A stretch of 64,000 nucleotides of DNA, taken from NCBI GenBank assembly GCA_944384235.1, contig CALWSP010000002.1, positions 1 through 64,000 on the forward strand, read 5' to 3'. The notes beneath the pieces are model-generated. The model saw nothing but the letters and a program-made list of their open reading frames with translations, made no database searches and was not told the DNA's origin. This document shows, one piece after another, positions 16,630 through 25,634 of this stretch. The number at the start of each line of letters is the position of its first letter. Positions within the stretch are counted from its first letter, which is position 1. A program made the position numbers and the translations under genes. The DNA comes from an uncultured Clostridia bacterium. GTDB taxonomy: Bacteria; Bacillota; Clostridia; Lachnospirales; CAG-274.

Positions 16630-17454
16630 TTAAATGTTATAAATATGTTTTAGATACTGTGCAACGCCAAAGTTATCGTTTGTGTCTGTAACATAGTTTG
16701 CAGATTTTTTTACTATATCAGAGGCGTTTTTCATAGCTACACCAAAGCCAACTGCTTTTAGCATAGAAATGTCATTTTCGCTATCGCCAAAGGCTATAAT
16801 ATCTTTTTTATCTATATTAAGCATATTTGCGTAGGCTAAAACAGCGTTACCTTTTGTGGCAAGGCTTGAGTTAATGTCTATGCAATTCCAATTAGATTGA
16901 GTGGCTGTTATTTCTGGTATATTTAAATTTATTTTATTTTTTATGTTAGAAAGCCTGTTTTGGTCATTTTCAATTACAACTATTTTTGTGACATTAGGCA
17001 AGTTGGAAATTGAATAAATGTCTTTTACAAATTCTTTTTTTAGACAATAGTTTAATTTCTTTGTATATTCAGTTACTATTAGTTCAATGCCACCGTTATA
17101 AAAAAGTTTGTTATTTGTGTAAAAAGTGTCGTTTGTGAAAACTTTTAGGCTTATATTTTCATTTTTTGCAATGTTAAAAACTTTTATTAGAACATCTTTA
17201 GGTATGTAGCTTGAAAAAAATTCTGTATTTGTGTATAAGTTTCTTATGGTTGCACCATTGCAACCAATTATTGGGCAATTTATTTTCATTTCATCAAGAT
17301 AGTCTTTTGCTAGAATGTCACTTCTGCCAGTTGCAACTATGATATGAATTCCCATTTTGTTTAGGAGTTTGAAAGTTTGAACTATCTCTTGTGGCAAATG
17401 GCCTTTTGAGTTAAGAATTGTTCCATCGCAGTCAGTTGCTATTAATTTATACAT
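16630..17454 (-). CDS. Cof-type HAD-IIB sugar-phosphate phosphatase
   Basis: 274-residue cytosolic phosphatase of the Cof/YidA class. Motif I is DCDGT (8-12), motif II is in VATGRS (40-45), the motif III lysine is in LATKGNAVLAY (near 200-210) and motif IV is GDSENDISM. The cap domain between motifs II and III is of the IIB type. Substrates in this family are assorted sugar phosphates or flavin precursors and cannot be told from sequence. The ATG is preceded by AAAGGAGAG. It lies in opposite orientation between a T-box leader and metG, so read-through from the T-box would make RNA antisense to it. Confidence 0.9.
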   Translation of the reverse strand: MYKLIATDCDGTILNSKGHLPQEIVQTFKLLNKMGIHIIVATGRSDILAKDYLDEMKINCPIIGCNGATIRNLYTNTEFFSSYIPKDVLIKVFNIAKNENISLKVFTNDTFYTNNKLFYNGGIELIVTEYTKKLNYCLKKEFVKDIYSISNLPNVTKIVVIENDQNRLSNIKNKINLNIPEITATQSNWNCIDINSSLATKGNAVLAYANMLNIDKKDIIAFGDSENDISMLKAVGFGVAMKNASDIVKKSANYVTDTNDNFGVAQYLKHIYNI

Positions 17455-17545
17455 AAAATCTCTCCTTTCGTTATATCTATCTATTTTATCACAAAGTATT
17501 TATTTAATCTATAAAATAAATGTATTTTTTATTGGAGGTAAAAAA

Positions 17546-19534
17546 ATGAGTAAAGAAAAGTTTTATATGACAACGGCTATTGCCTATACATCTGGCAAGC
17601 CACATATTGGCAACACTTATGAAGTTGTTTTAGCTGACAGTATTGCTAGATTTAAAAGAATGCAAGGTTATGAGGTGTTTTTCCAAACTGGTACTGATGA
17701 ACACGGCCAGAAAATTGAGAAAAAGGCAAGCGAAATGGGTGTTACTCCTAAGCAGTTTGTGGACAAGGTTGCAGGAGATATTAAAAACATTTGGGATTTA
17801 ATGAACACAGATTATGACAAGTTTATTAGAACTACTGACGAGTATCACGAAAAGCAAGTTCAAAAAATATTTAAAAAGCTTTATGAAAAAGGTGATATTT
17901 ACAAAAATGTTTACGAGGGTATGTACTGTATTCCTTGTGAAAGTTTTTGGACTGAAAGCCAGCTTGTGGATGGAAAGTGTCCTGATTGTGGCAGAGAAGT
18001 TAAAAAGGCTAAAGAAGAAGCGTACTTCCTCAAACTTAGCAAGTATGCAGACAGATTAATTGAGCATATTAACAACAACCCTGAATTTATCCAGCCAGTT
18101 TCAAGAAAAAATGAAATGATGAACAACTTCTTGTTACCTGGTTTACAAGACCTTTGTGTTTCAAGAACATCTTTTAAATGGGGTATTCCAGTTGATTTTG
18201 ATGAAAACCACGTTGTGTATGTGTGGCTTGACGCTCTTACAAACTATATTACTGGCATTGGATATGATTGTGATGGCAAAAACGATGATTTATTTAACAA
18301 AATGTGGCCAGCAGACCTTCATTTAATTGGAAAGGACATTGTTAGATTTCACACTATTTACTGGCCAATTATTCTTATGGCGTTAGATTTGCCTTTACCT
18401 AAGCAGGTGTTTGGCCACCCTTGGCTTTTAAGGGGTGAGGACAGTTTTGCTGACGCTATTGCAAACAACGACGGAAAAATGAGTAAATCAAGAGGCAATG
18501 TGATTTATGCTGACGATTTAGTTAAGATTTTTGGTGTTGACGCTGTTAGATACTTTGTTTTACACGAAATGCCTTTTGACAACGATGGAGTTATATCTTG
18601 GGATTTAGTTATTGAAAGAAACAATTCTGACTTAGCTAATGTTTTAGGTAATTTAGTGAACAGAACTATTTCTATGACTAACAAATATTTTGACGGCGTT
18701 GTTAGAAACACTGGTGTAAACGAAGAAATTGACAACGAGCTTATTCAAATTGCAACACAGTGCAAGGCAAAAGTTGAAGAAAAAATGGAAAAGTATAGAG
18801 TGGCTGATGCAATTAGCGAAATTTTTGCTTTATTTAAAAGATGTAACAAATATGTTGACGAAACTGAGCCTTGGGTGTTAGGCAAGGACGAGAGCAAAAA
18901 GGACAGATTAGCTACTGTTTTATACAACCTTGTTGAAGCTATATCTATTGGTGCTGGGTTATTAGAGCCATTTATGCCTGAAACTACTGAAAGAATTTTA
19001 AACCAGTTAAACAGCAAAAAAAGAGAGTATTCTGAGCTTGCAAGCTGGGGCTTATACGAAAACGGAAGTGAAGTTATTAAAAAGCCTGAAATTTTATTTG
19101 CTAGATTAGACAGCAAAGAAGTTGTTCCTAAAATTATTGAAATTATGAAAGAGCAGGCTAGTGCTAGTGCTGAGGAGAAAATTGAGGACAAAAAGGAAGA
19201 AAATTACATCACTATTGATGATTTTTGCAAAGTTGAAATGAAAATTGGTGAAATTATTGAGTGTGAAAAAATTGAGGAGTCTAACAAGTTATTAAAGAGC
19301 AAAGTTAAAATTGGTGACAGTGTTAGAACAATTCTTTCTGGTATTGCTAAATTTTATTCTCCTGAAGATATGGTAGGCAGAAAGGTTGTTGTTGTTACAA
19401 ACCTTGCTCCTAGAAAAATGTTAAAGGGCAAGTATGTTAGCGAGGGTATGATTGTGGCTGCTGAAGATGAAAATGGAAATTTAGGTCTTTTAAGTGTTGA
19501 CAAAGACATTCAAAGTGGTGCAAACATAGGTTAA
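17546..19534 (+). CDS. metG: Methionyl-tRNA synthetase
   Basis: Charges tRNA-Met with methionine. The HIGH-type motif is HIGN at 20-23, a zinc knuckle is formed by CIPC and CPDC pairs near 127-148, and KMSKS appears in GKMSKSRGN near 310-318. The C-terminal 110 residues form the EMAP/Trbp111-like tRNA-binding domain (DFCKVEMKIGEI onward), giving the 662-residue dimeric form usual in Firmicutes. Start ATG follows TTGGAGG. Order metG-tatD-yabE matches metS-yabD-yabE of Bacillus subtilis. No strong promoter is obvious in the 90 bases before the gene, which makes control by the T-box 1 kb upstream plausible. Confidence 0.97.
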   Translation: MSKEKFYMTTAIAYTSGKPHIGNTYEVVLADSIARFKRMQGYEVFFQTGTDEHGQKIEKKASEMGVTPKQFVDKVAGDIKNIWDLMNTDYDKFIRTTDEYHEKQVQKIFKKLYEKGDIYKNVYEGMYCIPCESFWTESQLVDGKCPDCGREVKKAKEEAYFLKLSKYADRLIEHINNNPEFIQPVSRKNEMMNNFLLPGLQDLCVSRTSFKWGIPVDFDENHVVYVWLDALTNYITGIGYDCDGKNDDLFNKMWPADLHLIGKDIVRFHTIYWPIILMALDLPLPKQVFGHPWLLRGEDSFADAIANNDGKMSKSRGNVIYADDLVKIFGVDAVRYFVLHEMPFDNDGVISWDLVIERNNSDLANVLGNLVNRTISMTNKYFDGVVRNTGVNEEIDNELIQIATQCKAKVEEKMEKYRVADAISEIFALFKRCNKYVDETEPWVLGKDESKKDRLATVLYNLVEAISIGAGLLEPFMPETTERILNQLNSKKREYSELASWGLYENGSEVIKKPEILFARLDSKEVVPKIIEIMKEQASASAEEKIEDKKEENYITIDDFCKVEMKIGEIIECEKIEESNKLLKSKVKIGDSVRTILSGIAKFYSPEDMVGRKVVVVTNLAPRKMLKGKYVSEGMIVAAEDENGNLGLLSVDKDIQSGANIG

Positions 19535-19541
19535 TATATTT

Positions 19542-19572
19542 TTTAGGCTGTTGATTTTGTCGACAGCCTAAA
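19542..19572 (+). other. Strong hairpin after metG without a U tract
   Basis: TTTAGGCTGTTGA pairs with TCGACAGCCTAAA around TTTTG (13 pairs, one wobble). ATTTATAAA follows instead of a T run, so it is a poor intrinsic terminator. It may protect the metG 3' end or attenuate entry into tatD. Confidence 0.6.
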
Positions 19573-19630
19573 TTTATAAAAAGATAAAATTCGACACAAT
19601 TTAGAAAAATTTAAAATAGGAGTAAAGAAT

Positions 19631-20386
19631 ATGTATTTTGATTCTCATGCTCATTTTGATGATGAAAAATATAATGAAAACAGAGATAGCCTTATAAGAG
19701 AAATGAACGAAAATGGAGTTGACTATATTATAAACATTGGTGCTGATATGAAAAGCTCACAAAACAGCATTGAACTTGCTAAAAAGTATGATTTTATATA
19801 TGCTACTATTGGTGTTCACCCTCACGAAGTTGAAAAGATGACAGAGGAGGACATTAAGGCTTTAGAAGAAATGGCAAAATATGAAAAGGTTGTTGGAATT
19901 GGTGAAATTGGTTTAGATTTTTACTATGATTTTTCTCAAAGAGATAAACAAAGATATTGGTTTGAAAGACAGCTTGAGCTTGCTAAAAAGCTAGATATGC
20001 CAGTTAGTATCCATTCAAGAGAGGCGACTATGGAGTGTTTTGAAATTATTAAAAATAGTGGCGTTAGAAAAGGTGTTATACACGCTTTTAGTGGAAGTGT
20101 TGAAATTGCTAGAGAGTATATAAAAATGGGTTTTTATATAGGCGTTGGTGGAGTTTTGACTTTTAAAAATGCTAAAAAATTGGTAGATGTTGTTAAAGAT
20201 ATTTCAATTGATAACATTTTATTAGAAACGGATTCACCATATTTAGCTCCTGTACCTGTTAGAGGCAGCGTAAATAACTCACAAAATTTGAAGTATATTG
20301 CTGATAAAATTAGTGAAATTAAACAGATTTCTGCTGAAAAAGTGTGTGAAATAACGACAAAAAACGCAAAGTGTCTGTTCTTCTGA
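19631..20386 (+). CDS. tatD: TatD family metal-dependent hydrolase (DNase)
   Basis: 251-residue TIM-barrel metalloenzyme of the TatD/YabD family, reported as 3'-5' DNase in other bacteria. Metal ligands are visible: H6 and H8 in DSHAH, the glutamate of GIGEIGLDFYY (near 95), histidines in VSIHSR and VIHAFSG, and the aspartate in LLETDSPYL. Length is normal. Start ATG follows TAGGAG. It sits 96 bases after metG behind a hairpin and before the yabE-like gene, the conserved Firmicute order. Confidence 0.94.
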   Translation: MYFDSHAHFDDEKYNENRDSLIREMNENGVDYIINIGADMKSSQNSIELAKKYDFIYATIGVHPHEVEKMTEEDIKALEEMAKYEKVVGIGEIGLDFYYDFSQRDKQRYWFERQLELAKKLDMPVSIHSREATMECFEIIKNSGVRKGVIHAFSGSVEIAREYIKMGFYIGVGGVLTFKNAKKLVDVVKDISIDNILLETDSPYLAPVPVRGSVNNSQNLKYIADKISEIKQISAEKVCEITTKNAKCLFF

Positions 20387-20395
20387 AAAAAAGTT

Positions 20396-20424
20396 GTTGC
20401 ATAGTTATTACAAATGTGTTAAGA
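20396..20424 (+). promoter_or_regulatory. Probable promoter of the yabE-like leader
   Basis: TTGCAT (20396-20401) and TAAGAT (20419-20424) are 17 bases apart, right behind the tatD stop codon. A start near 20431 would leave a leader of about 170 bases. Confidence 0.55.
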
Positions 20425-20429
20425 TATAT

Positions 20430-20603
20430 AAAGTAGAAGCTATAAAGTTATGCAATTGGTTGGTGTATCTTTTTAGCTTTACTATGGCTTTTGTCATATG
20501 ATTGTAACTTAGAACAACCAATAAGGGATTTGGCCTTTTAGGTCTAAAGACTTTGTTATCTTTTCTAAGGAGCAAGGTTTAAAATCCCAGATGGGAGGAA
20601 ATT
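20430..20603 (+). ncRNA. Structured 5' leader of the yabE-like gene (candidate riboswitch)
   Basis: Two domains can be drawn. Domain one is closed by ATTGGTTG (20455-20462) with CAACCAAT (20515-20522) and contains the hairpin TATGGC-TTTT-GTCATA (20483-20498). Domain two is closed by GGGATTT (20525-20531) with AAATCCC (20582-20588). It encloses a GGCC/GGTC hairpin and a CTTTGTT/AGCAAGG helix (20551-20577). The 3' strand of the last closing helix can instead fold as TCCC-AGAT-GGGA (20585-20596), covering the start of the ribosome site GGGAGG (20593-20598). I could not match it to ydaO (c-di-AMP), GEMM or other classes I know. Regulatory function is inferred from folding alone. Confidence 0.5.
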
Positions 20604-21353
20604 ATGTTTAAAAATTTTGCAAAATGTGCTGTGTTGATGGCATCTACTATTACTGCTTTATCAACTACAACATACGCTGCAGAAAACGCCTTTGTTGAAA
20701 GTAGCGTTAACTACACTGCTGAGGCAAAGAGTAAAATTACATACTATCAAACTAACACAGTAGATAGTAATGCAGAAAAAAGTGAAGTGAAAGTTAGTAG
20801 TAAGGAAGTTCCTTACACCACTATTACTGAGCAGAGCAACGAATTAAAAAAGGGTACTTCTAAAATTACTCAAAACGGAGAAAACGGCCTTAATAAGGTT
20901 ACAGAGGTTACTAAGTATGTAAACGGCGAAGTGGCAGATGTTAGCTTTACTGAGGAAGTTGTTGTTGACCCTATTGCTGAAATTGTTGTTGAAGGAACTA
21001 AGGAAGCTATTGTTACAACAAACAAAAACAGTAACACTAGCAAGACTGTTGAATACAAAAAAGTTCTCACAATGACAGCAACTGCTTATTGCCCTTGTTC
21101 AGAATGTTGTGGACCTTATGCAAATGGATATACAGCTAACGGTATGAGAGCTGGTTACGGTGTAGTTGCGGTTGATACCAAAGTGATACCTCTTGGCACA
21201 AAGCTTTATGTTGAAGGGTATGGCTATTGTATAGCAGCAGATACAGGCGGAGCTATAAAGGGAAATAGAATTGACCTTTGCTATGGTTCTCACGAGGCAG
21301 CGTTAAATTCTGGTTTTGGCCATAAGGACGTTAAGGTTTATGTTCTTGCCTAA
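20604..21353 (+). CDS. YabE-like secreted G5/3D-domain cell wall protein
   Basis: 249-residue exported protein. The signal peptide runs to about residue 26 (TYA|AEN). A G5 domain (about 62-135) probably binds the wall. The C-terminal 3D domain (about 156-248) is named for three aspartates, seen as D191, D213 and D224 with the DTGGAIKGNRID block; it resembles the lytic MltA/RpfB-type fold. Four cysteines in YCPCSECCG (162-169) precede it. B. subtilis YabE is a related putative muralytic enzyme in the same gene order, so peptidoglycan cleavage during growth or germination is likely. Start ATG follows GGGAGGAA, which may be masked by the leader structure. The DUF348 repeats of longer homologues are absent. 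Confidence 0.88.
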   Translation: MFKNFAKCAVLMASTITALSTTTYAAENAFVESSVNYTAEAKSKITYYQTNTVDSNAEKSEVKVSSKEVPYTTITEQSNELKKGTSKITQNGENGLNKVTEVTKYVNGEVADVSFTEEVVVDPIAEIVVEGTKEAIVTTNKNSNTSKTVEYKKVLTMTATAYCPCSECCGPYANGYTANGMRAGYGVVAVDTKVIPLGTKLYVEGYGYCIAADTGGAIKGNRIDLCYGSHEAALNSGFGHKDVKVYVLA

Positions 21354-21372
21354 TATGTACGTTATATAATAA

Positions 21373-21399
21373 AAAATCGGGCTTTTGCCCGATTTTTTT
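21373..21399 (+). terminator. Terminator after the yabE-like gene
   Basis: AATCGGGC and GCCCGATT pair around TTTT and are followed by a T run. Confidence 0.94.
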
Positions 21400-21481
21400 A
21401 TTTGTCTAAAAATTTATTGCTATATTGTTGATTTTAGGTTAAAATATTTATGTATTATGCTTTAATAGAAGGGAGTTTTTT

Positions 21482-22438
21482 ATGTTAGTTGAATTAATTG
21501 TCCCTTGCTATAATGAATCAGAAGTAATTAAAATGTTTTATGATGAATGTTGTAAAGTTATTGACAGTATTAAACAATATGAATTTAATTTTATTTTTAT
21601 TGATGATGGTAGTAAGGACAACACTCTTGAAATTATGAAAGATTTAGCTAAAAAAGATGAGAGAGTTAAATATATATCTTTTTCTAGAAATTTTGGAAAA
21701 GAGTCTGCTATGTATGCTGGGCTTAAAAATTCTACTGGGGATTATGCAGTTATTTTAGATGCAGATTTACAGCACCCTCCAGCTCTAATTAAAGATATGT
21801 TAGAGGCAATGGAGCAGGGGTATGACTGTTGCGCAACAAACAGAGCTTCTAGAGATGGGGACCCATTTTTAAGAACGTTTTTAACAAGAGGTTTTTATAG
21901 GTTCATTAACAAAATTTCTGATGTTAATATGCCTGATGGGGCAGGAGATTTTAGAATGATGAACAGAAAAATGATAGAGGCTATTTTAAGCCTTTGTGAA
22001 GTTCAAAGGTTTAGCAAAGGCATTTTTAGCTGGGTTGGCTTTGACACTAAATGGATTGATTTTCAAGACGTTGAAAGAGCGGCTGGAACAACAAAATGGA
22101 GTTTTTTTGGTTTGTTTAAATATGCTATGGAGGGCATTACTGCCTTTTCAACAGTTCCGCTTAAAATGGCTATTTATTTTGGGTCTTTAGTTTCTATATC
22201 TTCTTTTATATATCTTATATGGGTAGTTTTAAAAACAATTATTTATGGAAGGGATTTTCCAGGTTATGCCTCTATTATTGTTATTTTATTGTTTTTAGGT
22301 GGTTGCATTATTCTTTGTTGTGGCATATTAGGAGAATATGTGGCTAAAATTTATATTGAAGTTAAAAACAGGCCTATTTACATTATAGGAAAGACTAATA
22401 TTGAAAAACCTATTAACGATTATTCAAAGGAGAGGTAA
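21482..22438 (+). CDS. GT2 glycosyltransferase, CsbB/GtrB (DPM1-like) type
   Basis: 318-residue membrane enzyme that loads a sugar onto undecaprenyl phosphate at the cytosolic face. The GT-A domain covers about 1-215: PCYNESEVI at the N terminus, the nucleotide block DDGSKDNT (near 41-48) and the metal motif in DADLQHPP (near 93-100). Two membrane helices follow (about 227-250 and 262-290), as in GtrB and CsbB. Start ATG follows GAAGGGAG. It heads a three-gene operon with a GtrA-like flippase and a YfhO-like GT-C protein, the arrangement known for three-component surface glycosylation. Sugar identity cannot be read. Confidence 0.92.
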   Translation: MLVELIVPCYNESEVIKMFYDECCKVIDSIKQYEFNFIFIDDGSKDNTLEIMKDLAKKDERVKYISFSRNFGKESAMYAGLKNSTGDYAVILDADLQHPPALIKDMLEAMEQGYDCCATNRASRDGDPFLRTFLTRGFYRFINKISDVNMPDGAGDFRMMNRKMIEAILSLCEVQRFSKGIFSWVGFDTKWIDFQDVERAAGTTKWSFFGLFKYAMEGITAFSTVPLKMAIYFGSLVSISSFIYLIWVVLKTIIYGRDFPGYASIIVILLFLGGCIILCCGILGEYVAKIYIEVKNRPIYIIGKTNIEKPINDYSKER

Positions 22439-22439
22439 T

Positions 22440-22871
22440 ATGTTTTTTAATATTTTTGAATATTTAATTAATAGCGAGGCTATTAGATATTTATTTTTTG
22501 GCGGCTTAACAACTGTTGTTAGCATTTTATCTTACGAAGTTTGCAAAAGAGTTTTAATTAAAAAAAGTGGAAAAAGCACGCCTTTAATTATAAACATAGC
22601 TACTATTTTTAGCTGGGTTTTAGCTGTTAGTTTTGCTTTTATAACAAACAAGCTATTTGTTTTTAACTCAAGCTCTTTTGAGGCTATGATTGTTTTTAAA
22701 GAGGCTACTAAGTTTGTTTGTGCTAGAGTTTTATCTCTTTTATTTGAAGTTATATTTATGAACATAACAACAGTTTTATTAAAATTAAACGACAGTTTTT
22801 GCAAGGTTGCAGCTCAATTTGTTATTGTTGTTTTAAACTATATATTTAGCAAGTTATTTATATTTAAATAA
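22440..22871 (+). CDS. GtrA-like polyprenyl-phosphate-sugar flippase
   Basis: 143-residue protein with four predicted membrane helices in the GtrA/GtcA pattern (about 15-35, 45-70, 85-110, 115-140). It is expected to flip the undecaprenyl-linked sugar made by the upstream GT2. Start is ATG 22440, preceded by AAAGGAGAGG and one base beyond the GT2 stop codon; the in-frame ATG at 22401 lies inside the GT2 gene and has no site. Strong co-translation is likely. Confidence 0.88.
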   Translation: MFFNIFEYLINSEAIRYLFFGGLTTVVSILSYEVCKRVLIKKSGKSTPLIINIATIFSWVLAVSFAFITNKLFVFNSSSFEAMIVFKEATKFVCARVLSLLFEVIFMNITTVLLKLNDSFCKVAAQFVIVVLNYIFSKLFIFK

Positions 22872-22883
22872 GGAGAAAGGAAA

Positions 22884-25604
22884 ATGGAAAAGAGAAAAGT
22901 TAGTTGGTTTTACGAAAATCGATTTGTTATTGGGGCTTTTTTGCTTACAGCAATTTTAATGTGTGTTACCTACATTTTAAGGGAAGTTTACCCATTTGGG
23001 GACCGTATTGTTTTAAAGGTTGACTTATATCACCAATATGCTCCATTTCACGAGGAATTAAGAAGCAGAATTTTAAACGGACAAAGTCTTTTATACAGCT
23101 GGGAAGGCGGGCTTGGAAAAGAGTTTGTTACCCAAATGGCTTATTACACGGCTTCGCCTATTAGTTTTTTAATTTTGTTATTTCCTCAGCATTTACTTCC
23201 AGAGGCTTTGGCATTTTTTATTTTATTTAAAACTGCTTTAACATCTGCTTTTTTTACCTATTATTTAAAAGAGCATTTTAAGAAAAATGATTTTACAATT
23301 TTAATTTTTGGTTTGTTATATGGCTTTACTGCTTTTATGACAGGTTACTACTGGAATGTTATGTGGCTTGATTCAGTTGCTTTATTCCCTCTTGTAGCCC
23401 TTGGAGTTGAAAGGTTAATTGACGAGAACAAGCACATTTTTTATTTTGTTACTTTAACTCTTACTATGATTGTGAACTTTTATATGGCTGTTTTGGTTTG
23501 TGTTTTTACAGCTGCTTATTTTATGGTTGTGCTTTTTGCAAATTACAGCTGGAAAGAAAACAAGAGTTTAATGATACATAGAATGGTTAAATTTGGAATT
23601 GTATCCATTATAGCTGCTTTAACTTCTATGTTTATTTTAGCTCCTGTTGCTATTGCTTTAGGTCAAACTGCAACAAGCCAAACTAATTTCCCTAAATTTG
23701 AAGTTTACAAAAATGTATATCAAATTATAGCCAACCACTTTATTGGCTCTAGACCAGTTGTTTTGGCAAGAAACGAGGACCTTCCAAACATATATAGTGG
23801 CGTTATTACAATGATGTTGTTACCTTTATACTTTTTTAACAAGGAAATTAAAAAAAGCGAGAAATATCTCTTATCTGCACTTTTGATTTTTATGATTTTA
23901 TGTGCTTGTATTAAACCGCTAGATTTTATGATTCACGGGTTCCATTTCCCATCAAACCTTCCTCACAGATATACTTTTATATATAGTTTTGTTTTATTAT
24001 ATATGGGATATAAAGGTTTTTTAAACATTAAAAGTTGTGACTTTATGTATGTAGTTTACACTGCTATATTTTATGTTGTTGTTATTTTAATTACTGAGTT
24101 TTTAGTTGTGCCAAACATAAGCGATATAGACAGAGCTTTAACAAACAGCGATATAATAATTAACATTGTTGCAATTATTGTTTATTTGGCTATTATATAT
24201 TCATACAAAAACGCTAAGCCAGACATTATAGGCGGGTTAGTTGGAATTATATTTATTTGTGTTTTTGCTGAGTGTATGTTCTCTAGTTTTGAGGGCTTAG
24301 ACAGAACAACTCCTAGAGAGGATTATGTTAAATTTATTGACGGAACAAAATCTGCTATTGAGTATATGGACAAAGAGCAAAAAGACAACAGCCAAGATGG
24401 GTTTTATCGTACAGAATTTAGGAGATTTACAACAATTAACGACGCCTCTTTATATCATTACAACGGTTTTTCACAGTTCTCTTCTTTAGCTCCTGGCGGA
24501 ATATCTGAATTTATTGGAAACTTAGGTGTTGCTGCAACTGGCAACAGTTACAGATATTACGACCCTACTGCTTTAATTGACGCTATGTTTAACCTTGAGT
24601 ATATTATGAACAAAGATGGCGAGATTGTAAACGATAGATATGAATTTGAGGCTCAATTTGACAATGTTTGGGTGTATAGAAACAATAGGGCGTTGCCTCT
24701 TGGTTTTTTAGTGGACACAGATGTTGAAAACTGGGTCACTGAGGATTCTATGCCTTTTGATGTTCAAAACGATTTTATTAAAAAATCAACTGGAATTAAC
24801 GAAGATATGTTTAGCAAAATTACGCCAACTAGCATTGAAAAAACACATTTAGAGGTTAAAGAAGAAATTGACGAAAGTAGCTTTAAATACAGGCTAACAA
24901 GCCCTGCTAATTTAGCTTTAGAACCAACTGTTACAGCTACCTTTGTTTCTGACAAAGACCAATATATGTATGTTTATGTTGATGCTGGAAATGCAAAGAG
25001 AGTTAAGTATCAAAACGACACTCAAAACCAAGACAGAGAGCTTTCAGCTGGCAAGAGTTTATTTGACATTGGATATGTTAAAAAAGGAGAAGTTATTACT
25101 GTTTCTTTTGCACTTACTAACAAAGGTGAGTTTGAAAAGACATACCGTAAAGACGGCACTGTAAAGATTTATGGTGCAAGTTACAATGCTCCTGTGTTTG
25201 AAAAGGCTTACAACATTCTTTCTCAAAGAGGTTATCAAATTGACAAGTTTGAAGACACATATATTGAGGGTAGAGTTGTTGCAGAAAAGGACAGTCTTTT
25301 ATTTACATCTATTCCTTATGTAGATGGCTGGAAAGTTAGTGTAGATGGAAAAGAGGTTGAAAAGGTTTCTATTGCAAAAGACGGCGTTATAGGCGTTAAT
25401 ATTCCTGAGGGCGAACACAAGGTTGTTTTTGAGTTTAAGTCTAAAGGGCTTATTCCTGCTGTGTTAATTTCTATTGTAGGTTTAATATTAATTTTTGTTT
25501 ACACTATTTTTGACAACAAGTTAAAAACTAAAAAAAATTATATTATGAAAAAAGCTGAGCCTATTAAGCCTAGCTCTCAAATTAGAAAAAAGAAAAGAAA
25601 GTAA
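22884..25604 (+). CDS. YfhO family multi-membrane glycosyltransferase
   Basis: 906 residues with about a dozen membrane segments in the first 460 residues, an extracellular region of about 340 residues, and a last membrane helix near 862-882 with a basic tail. The early acidic loop VDLYHQYAPFHEEL is the conserved GT-C feature of the YfhO family. In bacilli and Listeria, YfhO-type proteins transfer sugar from the flipped lipid carrier to lipoteichoic acid or other surface polymers. With the GT2 and GtrA genes directly upstream, the same role is inferred; the acceptor is unknown. Start ATG follows AAGGAGAAAGG. Confidence 0.9.
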   Translation: MEKRKVSWFYENRFVIGAFLLTAILMCVTYILREVYPFGDRIVLKVDLYHQYAPFHEELRSRILNGQSLLYSWEGGLGKEFVTQMAYYTASPISFLILLFPQHLLPEALAFFILFKTALTSAFFTYYLKEHFKKNDFTILIFGLLYGFTAFMTGYYWNVMWLDSVALFPLVALGVERLIDENKHIFYFVTLTLTMIVNFYMAVLVCVFTAAYFMVVLFANYSWKENKSLMIHRMVKFGIVSIIAALTSMFILAPVAIALGQTATSQTNFPKFEVYKNVYQIIANHFIGSRPVVLARNEDLPNIYSGVITMMLLPLYFFNKEIKKSEKYLLSALLIFMILCACIKPLDFMIHGFHFPSNLPHRYTFIYSFVLLYMGYKGFLNIKSCDFMYVVYTAIFYVVVILITEFLVVPNISDIDRALTNSDIIINIVAIIVYLAIIYSYKNAKPDIIGGLVGIIFICVFAECMFSSFEGLDRTTPREDYVKFIDGTKSAIEYMDKEQKDNSQDGFYRTEFRRFTTINDASLYHYNGFSQFSSLAPGGISEFIGNLGVAATGNSYRYYDPTALIDAMFNLEYIMNKDGEIVNDRYEFEAQFDNVWVYRNNRALPLGFLVDTDVENWVTEDSMPFDVQNDFIKKSTGINEDMFSKITPTSIEKTHLEVKEEIDESSFKYRLTSPANLALEPTVTATFVSDKDQYMYVYVDAGNAKRVKYQNDTQNQDRELSAGKSLFDIGYVKKGEVITVSFALTNKGEFEKTYRKDGTVKIYGASYNAPVFEKAYNILSQRGYQIDKFEDTYIEGRVVAEKDSLLFTSIPYVDGWKVSVDGKEVEKVSIAKDGVIGVNIPEGEHKVVFEFKSKGLIPAVLISIVGLILIFVYTIFDNKLKTKKNYIMKKAEPIKPSSQIRKKKRK

Positions 25605-25606
25605 AA

Positions 25607-25634
25607 AATAAAAAGTCCTTTTGGACTTTTTATT
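25607..25634. terminator. Bidirectional terminator between yfhO-like and FMN-binding-like genes
   Basis: AATAAAAAGTCC and GGACTTTTTATT pair around TTTT, with A residues on one side and T residues on the other. It serves both converging genes. Confidence 0.9.

Noticed and set aside
16553..16633. 26-codon ORF after the T-box terminator
   Set aside because: It starts in the terminator T run without a ribosome site, overlaps the end of the HAD gene and its terminator hairpin, and resembles no known leader peptide.
19542..19572. Hairpin after metG as an intrinsic terminator
   Set aside because: The stem is strong but is followed by ATTTATAAA rather than a T tract, so termination cannot be supported.
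20430..20603. Leader of the yabE-like gene as a known c-di-AMP (ydaO), c-di-GMP or M-box riboswitch
   Set aside because: The conserved blocks of these classes are not visible; it is reported only as an unrecognised structured leader.
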